The translations under genes and the position numbers were made by a program. A stretch of 64,000 nucleotides of DNA. Source: Acanthaster planci. Taxonomy: Eukaryota > Echinodermata > Asteroidea > Valvatida > Acanthasteridae. The notes below the pieces were generated by a model. The model saw only the letters and a list, made by a program, of their open reading frames with translations, was not told the DNA's origin and searched no databases. The stretch covers positions 500,282 to 564,281 of the forward strand of contig NW_019091418.1 in the NCBI RefSeq assembly GCF_001949145.1, written 5' to 3'. Each line of letters starts with the position of its first letter. Position 1 is the stretch's first letter. Shown here in pieces: positions 57,790-64,000 of the stretch.

Positions 57790-58187
57790 TCAGCTTTGTC
57801 TGAAAACATATGGTGCGTTAGCTGGCGACTTTGTCAATAGTTTTGTGGCAACGATCCGGACATCCTGACGCTTTGGCATCTCAAACACACACTGTTGGAT
57901 TATAGTAGTTGAACAATAAATAATCACCAAAGGCATAAACTTGTATCGCCTCGCTGTGTAAACGGGAAGCTCCAATGAAAAAGGCATCCAATGGTAACCT
58001 TCTGCTTGTTTGTGGTAAATATGTTTTGCGTTGTAAATATTATTGGTAATTTTACATTAGCTTGTATTAGGGGAAAAAAAGACTGCTGCGTCAGCTGGCG
58101 ATCAGCCAACACTTTGCGAGGCAAAAATCTTGAATTCCCCCAAGGCTCACCAGAAAATATTTTATTTGCAGAGCACTGAATTAACAA
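57790..58187 (-). other. Unknown-family segment Y, copy 2
   Basis: Overlapping minus frames 58187-57924 (MLIQCSANK ... DRQLTQQSFFPLIQANVKL) and 57987-57790 (LELPVYTARRYKFMPLVI ... MPKRQDVRI ... KSPANAPYVFRQS, stop). The TARRYK-MP junction is in frame here, unlike in copy 1 (54823-55225). The overlap of two frames means either a frameshift or an intron inside. Confidence 0.4.
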
Positions 58188-58387
58188 AGTAACACTACCC
58201 CAATTCCTACTGAAATAAACCGCGGCTTTGTTTCTCTTTATTTCTAAGGGTCCTACCCGTATTTGCGTTTGGTGACTATTACAGATCTAACGGCTCATCC
58301 ATACTTGTCAATATTTTCAAAATAATGAAAGCTGGTCCCCTGAATAGTGGCATGGAATAAAAACAGGTCAAACTGACGAGTGAGTCA

Positions 58388-58585
58388 TCAATTTTGGGCT
58401 GACATTTCTGGCTTTGAAGTGGGGGTGCTTATAAAATAAGAGTATTTTGTGTGCTCATAGAAGTCATTCAAATAGACAATCGCTTTTTCAATCAGTTCAG
58501 GCAATTTAGTTCTAGCTCGATCAGGATATGAAGCTTTAAACATCTCCATATTTCTGATCACCTCCCAATTTAAGATTGCAATCAA
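58388..58585 (-). other. Isolated minus-strand open frame, 65 codons
   Basis: MIAILNWEVIRNMEMFKASY, later ARTKLPELIEKAIVYLNDFY. It is amphipathic-helix rich and protein-like in composition, just beyond segment Y copy 2. There is no signal peptide, recognised domain or second copy. An AG lies inside (GTGATCAG/AAATATGG), so it could be an exon starting there. Confidence 0.25.
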
Positions 58586-60554
58586 AGGTAGTCAAGGAAT
58601 GTACAACCCAAAATTTCTCTGGGAATTTTAAAACACACTGGTTATGTGGAGCCTCCTGCCATAATGCTACTGATAGAAAAGCTACATGTTGAATCCATGC
58701 TTCTCGACGGTTAAATGCCCATTTTTGTCATCTGGATACGGTATTTCAGGCACTTGTGTAGGAGAGATTTGGATTTTGCACAATTAAACATATGGAGAGC
58801 TCACATTTTTTCGACAACCGATGTAAATCAGTGGGATGGCGCTTTAGTGGCAAAGGATTTTATTCACTGAAATATACCCCGTGAGATATAGCTAACGCAG
58901 TACGCGGAATGCTTGTTTTCCTACGCCTCTTTTTTTCGAATTAATCGGCATGTGGTCATTAAATATGGCATAAGAGCCCTGTGGTGTCTTTGCAGAGTAA
59001 GGTGAAAGGTTACTTTGAGGTAAGCGGAAATCATTTCCTGGCAAGTAAGAAATCTGCCAATCTCCCAACTTTTATGAATTAGTTCATGAGACAGCATTCA
59101 GTTAAATCAGTACTAACAGCCGAATTTGCACTGTTTGCAGACAAAGGTCAATCTTCCCTAATTAGTCAGTGTGACTGTGCCTTTCGTGCGACATACACAC
59201 CGTCTGATTGTATAGGTTTTCCCGGCCTAATTCGCCATCTTCACAGTCAAATTCAGTATTGTTCCTTCCTCTTCCAACCTTTTCTTTTTCAGGTGGTTGC
59301 TCCCATGTTTCTTTTCCAACGGTAAAGCTTTCACCTTCGTTTACACTCGTCATATAGTATACTGCAACAAATTCAATTTAGACCTCATTTCATGCAATTG
59401 AACAGTGCATAACCATCATTCGAGCTTGTGCTTGGTGACTGGAAATAGAAATTCCTCCTGAATTTTACTTTTGTTTTCGGGTATGGGTAATCATGTTGGC
59501 ATTTTGAGCCTTCACATTGGAAAACTTCAAGGTATGAGAAATTTACGGCAAATTAAGATGAGTAACGGTATAGAACAGAAAGGGAGATTACAAATATAGA
59601 ACACGCTAAAAGTGTGTCCCATGTATTGATTTAAATGCAGATTACTATAAATCTCAAACAAATTACATATCAAGAATACATTGTTTTTACTCCAATACTG
59701 AATGCTCGTTTTCAAAAGTGTAGACAAGAAAGTGAACTCTCCCTGGACTTTTATCACAGAGTCTTAAAGAAAAGTCCTTGAGATACAGTTTACTTATTTG
59801 TAATCAGTGTTGTATTCGAGACCTTCATAAGACCGAACTAGACTAGCGCAAAAGCAACAAGACCTCTAGTCTTAATTCAAGCCACAGGCTATTCAAACGA
59901 ATTGCAACAAAAGCATTCCTTTATTCTTGTTCACCATGTTACTTGTGACTTGTGTTGGGCATGGTCTTGTGTCTGGTTTGTGATGGTCTCGACTACAGCA
60001 CTGTTTGTAATTACTTTATTTTATACACACGAAACACCCTCTCTCCGTAGATGTGCACTAATATTATAATAAGATTTTTTTCGGATTCTCTTAAACAATG
60101 GCTTATTTTCTTTTTGTCACATTTTAAGTAATGTTTTGCTGTCATGTTTCCTTCTATTTTTCTCATCCCTTTTAGACATTTCCCGCTTTGTCCATTTGTG
60201 TAATTTTACCTCCCTGTTATTCATTCGTTTTGGAAAAATTCAAACAGAAAAAAATGTAACTCAGAATTAAACATTGATCAATCGTTGGTTTTTTTTTATA
60301 GAGATCTCTCTAACCGTGAACCAAACGTTGCCTTTCATGAAATATTTCGCATAGAACCCTCACGTAAACAGCATGGATAAAAACAGTTTCCCACTTTTCG
60401 TTTTTTTAATTTATTTATTTTTTGTTGTTGAATTAGGTTCAAAAGCTTTGTAATCATCCAGCTACTAATGTGCTTAAAGACTGCCAAGTCCCTTTAACCT
60501 AGCTCTAACGACTGTAGAGTAAAGCCTGTTCAAATACCAGTACATCCAACGCGC

Positions 60555-60735
60555 CCCATATGGCCTCCTACAGTAAGTTGATCTCTTTGTTGACAGATAT
60601 GTACTGACAGGTCACAACTTTTTTGGTTTTGACTGGTATATTGTACTTTCACAACAAAAAAATGTTGTAGATAGAGAGAGGAGCCCGTGGTTGTATTATC
60701 AACTATAAAACAGCCGTACAGATTCATAAGTGCAC
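60555..60735 (+). repeat. Diverged direct repeat, left copy
   Basis: Shares CCCATATGG, TGCTGACAGGTCAC-like, TGGTATA/TGGTATT and AAAACAG(C/T)CGTA words in the same order with 61489-61665, about 930 bases away. Confidence 0.6.
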
Positions 60736-61488
60736 TGAGCTACAAACATGACCAGGAAATTACCTGGATATATTTTTATCTAAGTGGATACTTGGTGTTA
60801 TTTTGTGGGCGAGGCTGCTTGCAGTTTAAACTAGTCACAAAAACAGAAAATAGAACATTAAAACTTTAATAGCATTGCACAAATCTCACAAATGCTAGTC
60901 GACTCACGAATTCAAATTGAACGCCGACATTCATACTGCGCGAGTGTTCACGAGAATGTGAATGCAAATGTTACATTTCTCTACAAATTGCATGCTCACC
61001 ATTCACTGTTTGAATAACAAGACTGCGCAATCGTATGCTCTTAGAATAAAACTGAATGATCAGTTTTGTTCTTTGAATGGTGATCTAGACCGTCAATCTA
61101 TTTCGTGCTAATTTGAATGAAACTGTCGCTAATCCGTTTGCAAAGATGATGAATTCGGCCAAGAAAAAAGTTGTGTCTTGAAGCACATACAACATAACAT
61201 TATTTACTTACATCAGCCGATGCACAGCAACGGCTGTAAAACTTACAATGGTTTCGCATCTTCACGTTTTCATCTGTTCCAACTAATGTACTAGTCAGTT
61301 ACGGTTCTCGTGTAGAATTTATGTGCACTATTTACAGATTTTGTTTTTACAGGTGTTGCCTAGTGGTCAGCATGTACCGTCAGTTTCTGGAAATGAACAG
61401 AATGATTTTGTTTCCACAGTTTTCCCAACTATTTTAGCGAAACTTTTTCGCAGAGTAAGGAGTATTGAATGATCAGTAACCCCTAGGG

Positions 61489-61665
61489 GCCCATATGGTC
61501 GCTATCAGTAACAGGAGCTCATTATTTACATACATGTGCTGACAGGTCACGGCTCTTTGGGCTGTGAATGGTATTACTTCACTTCCACGGCGGCATAATG
61601 AAATGAGATAGGGGACTTGAGACATGTATTAGCTACCACAAAACAGTCGTAGATGTTCAGGCATT
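61489..61665 (+). repeat. Diverged direct repeat, right copy
   Basis: Partner of 60555-60735. It has no open frame shared with the other copy. Confidence 0.6.
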
Positions 61666-63255
61666 ATATCGACATCCGGGAATTCAGTGTGAGGGGATTC
61701 GTTAAGAGTGGGGCGTTTCGACATTTGATTTCCAATCATTTTCCTTACCTCATTTTGCTAACGTGCGAGCACAACAGTAATTCCAGACTTAGGTAAAAAT
61801 GAAAATAAACAACTGTTTTGAGGTATATGAAGTCAAAACAGGCAAGGGTATATGTATTTTCAGGGCAGTTGGAATTGTCTGTCACCTTTTTGCAGTACAT
61901 TGATCTGATAAAGGAATTTAAAAAATGAAAACAAAAGTAAAGTGAGCTTTACTCGGACTGACAATGGTAACTAGATAGATCGGATAGACCTCATGGTAGA
62001 AGAGCTAAATTTAGGGATTAATTCTATACCAGGCAAACGTCTCTTCTCGTGATCAAATTGTACTATTGCACAGCATGATACAATCTATCTGTTATTGCTT
62101 AAAAACCCATCCCTCCATGCATAAATTGTTGATGTGTTTACGGTACGTTTTCAATACTACCACTGTAGTGATTGACAGGTTGACAAAATATAATGTATGT
62201 TTATTCAGTAACCACTAACAAACAAATAAACATAAATAAATACGCAGGGATACGCAGAAATTTCAGGATGTATTGCTGTATATTCTGCTCTTTCAACAAT
62301 AATTGTCACGTAATAAGTTACGTTATGTCAATTTTTACTTGCTGTTTTCTTCTTACGTTAAAAGTTAAAACAACCAACCAATCGAAAAATTATAAAGCCG
62401 TTCGATTGTTCATCATTTTGTTTATAGTTTCCTGCTTGTGATTTGACTGATAATGACTCTTTTACTACTGTTTTAGATTAGGGTGAAAAGCGACTCAGCT
62501 ATAGTCCCCTCTTACCAAAATTACACTTACATAAAACCAAATACCAAAACCAAATATATCCCACGGTTTTAAACAATTAGAATTCAGTGCGCCTCAGCAT
62601 GGGAAAACCTTTGCTCAGAAAAACAATTCCTTTTGTGTGTGTGTATATGCGAGTATTAAATTGAAAACCGAAGTCTCGGATATCAGATTGTCTTACCATC
62701 CGAAAGAGCATCCGTATTTGTTAGATACTTCTAATTGTAAACAGTGTGGAAAGGTATTTCTCTAGCTTGGTTTTGTATCTCCTGTTTGTTTCTTTTTGTT
62801 GCAATATGAGAAATAAAAGCATGTAACTATTCAAACTTTAATTAAAGGATAAAATTAGCGGATATTGATAAATGAAGCGGTAAGAATCAATTCATGAGTT
62901 AACAGATTGGGGTTCCAAGAGATATAAATTAGCTTCACCAATTATGAACGACTCTGAAGCATTCCATATTTGCAAAATTCAAAGGCTAAACTCTATGATA
63001 GAAAAAAAAATCCCCCACCGTTTTACCTGAATGAAACCTAAATACAACAGCACTGAATAAATCCCTGCATGGTCTGTTTTGTGAGAAGGCCCGCGCAGAA
63101 TCGGATACTGGGGATGTCAGTTGGTCAAAGCTGCGTCTGACTGCGGGATGGGTAGAGATAACATTCTTAAATTAAACATTGTCCGGCTTTGGACGTTCGA
63201 AAAGTGTGTGTGTGGGAGGGGTCCAAATACCATATGAAACCATTGTGGGGAGAAT

Positions 63256-63300
63256 AATCCAATAGTCCAACCCCATCAAAAAGTTGGGCATACTCCACTT
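63256..63300 (+). repeat. Copy 4 of the CAATAGCC dispersed repeat
   Basis: CCAATAGTCCAACCCCATCA, then AAAAAGTTGGGCATA; the most diverged of the four copies. Confidence 0.45.
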
Positions 63301-63720
63301 TACAGGGTTTAGGCCCCTGATGGTCGCTAGATGGGTGGATTGAACGTTTGTCAAATAATAACCCTGTGAATTCCTTTAGTCTATTTGATGTATGATGTAC
63401 ACTGTAGAAGGGCGCTACTTGGTCAAAGTGTTTGGTGATTAATACAAATCTACCCACTCCAAGTAGTGCCGTCCTACTGAGTGTCCCAAGCTTCAAATAA
63501 GGCTGACTGTTAAAGTCAACCACGCCTTGTGTTCAGTGTATCATTCGTGATTCACCGATCGAATGACAAGGATTTATTCGGCTGTTGTAAAATATTTATC
63601 GTCGTCGCTGTAGTCGACAGGAGCACTGCTACCGAATTCTAATTTCGTTTTTTTTTAAATAAACACTGCTTCTAAAATTAGGAAATTGGCTTTCCGGCGT
63701 TGTCTTGAAAACGTTCCATT

Positions 63721-64000
63721 TCAAAATCTTCTCCCGTAGTTCCTAAAAAGAGAACAAAAATGGATTACTTGCTACATAAATGACTACATTTATAGGCTCT
63801 TCACTGAGTAAAGGTTTTTCTTCACGTTTTAAATTTTTTTAATGCAACACATATTTTTCAAGATTTGTCAAAAGTTTGTCTTGAAAAGATCTTACGTGCA
63901 GGATAGAGTGTATTTTGACAATGAACCTGTTGTCATAGACCTCAGTTGTAATTTAAATCCTATCTGACCTTCTGCCATAACTCGGGACTTAATATCAAAC
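63721..64000 (-). CDS. Partial 3' end of a minus-strand gene at the window edge
   Basis: The exon entering from the right edge (64000-63896) is open in one frame (FDIKSRVMAEGQIGFKLQLR, then SMTTGSLSKYTLSC) and ends at a strong donor (CAC/GTAAGA). A 153-base intron follows, with acceptor TTCTCTTTTTAG at 63743. Joined in phase, the protein ends six residues later (TNYGRRF, TGA at 63723-63721). The pattern of alternating hydrophobics, YTLSC and N-x-G faintly resembles the last strands of an Ig-like domain; this is a weak guess. An alternative reading of the last exon gives a stop at 63680-63678 but does not join in frame. An AATAAA lies on the minus strand at 63576-63571. Confidence 0.4.

Larger units (their letters stand above)
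58600..63677. other. Non-coding, no supported gene
   Basis: Short frames only. It contains a diverged direct repeat (60555-60735 and 61489-61665) and copy 4 of the dispersed repeat at 63256-63300. The 118-codon minus frame at 63167-63523 runs across that repeat and is not supported. Confidence 0.45.

Noticed and set aside
63167-63523. 118-codon minus frame
   Set aside because: It crosses copy 4 of the dispersed repeat and has no domain or exon signals.

Overview
This is animal nuclear DNA: AT-rich, sparsely coding, with canonical GT-AG introns, AATAAA signals, a tRNA-derived SINE, foldback elements and minisatellites. C-type-lectin/EGF exon modules and small secreted NTF2-like proteins suggest a marine invertebrate, perhaps an invertebrate deuterostome such as a lancelet or hemichordate. 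That placement is inference, not shown by the sequence. Nothing bacterial (operons, CRISPR) or viral was recognised.

Layout. (1) 0-3 kb: a decayed C-type lectin domain (CTLD) fragment at the left edge, an intact intronless secreted C-type lectin (1096-1584, +), and a dead copy of the 3' end of the NTF2-like genes found 26 kb away (2455-3015, -). (2) 8.8-24.1 kb: one 12-exon gene (+) whose exons join in frame into a 437-residue secreted protein, signal peptide-CTLD1-EGF-CTLD2-EGF-EGF-truncated EGF. CTLD1 keeps all disulphides and calcium ligands; CTLD2 has lost a complete disulphide pair and key ligands. (3) 29-48 kb: three paralogous five-exon minus-strand genes (A 29187-32822, B 35866-38380, C 44619-47714) encoding secreted 183-185 residue proteins with an NTF2/SnoaL/DUF4440-like fold. 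B and C lie in a recent tandem segmental duplication (about 35.4-39.8 and 43.6-48.7 kb). (4) 48-64 kb: mostly non-coding, with a SINE, a 60-bp and a 19-bp minisatellite, and an old duplicated block (53-58 kb) whose minus-strand reading frames of an unrecognised family are partly preserved in both copies. The last exons of another minus-strand gene enter from the right edge.

How the genes relate. All recognisable products carry signal peptides, so the region looks like a cluster of secreted proteins (lectins for surface or microbial glycans; small NTF2-like proteins for an unknown ligand or reaction). No sequence evidence shows that the two families act together; that is only suggested by proximity. 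Gene models were built by reading splice sites and checking phase by hand, without transcript or database support.
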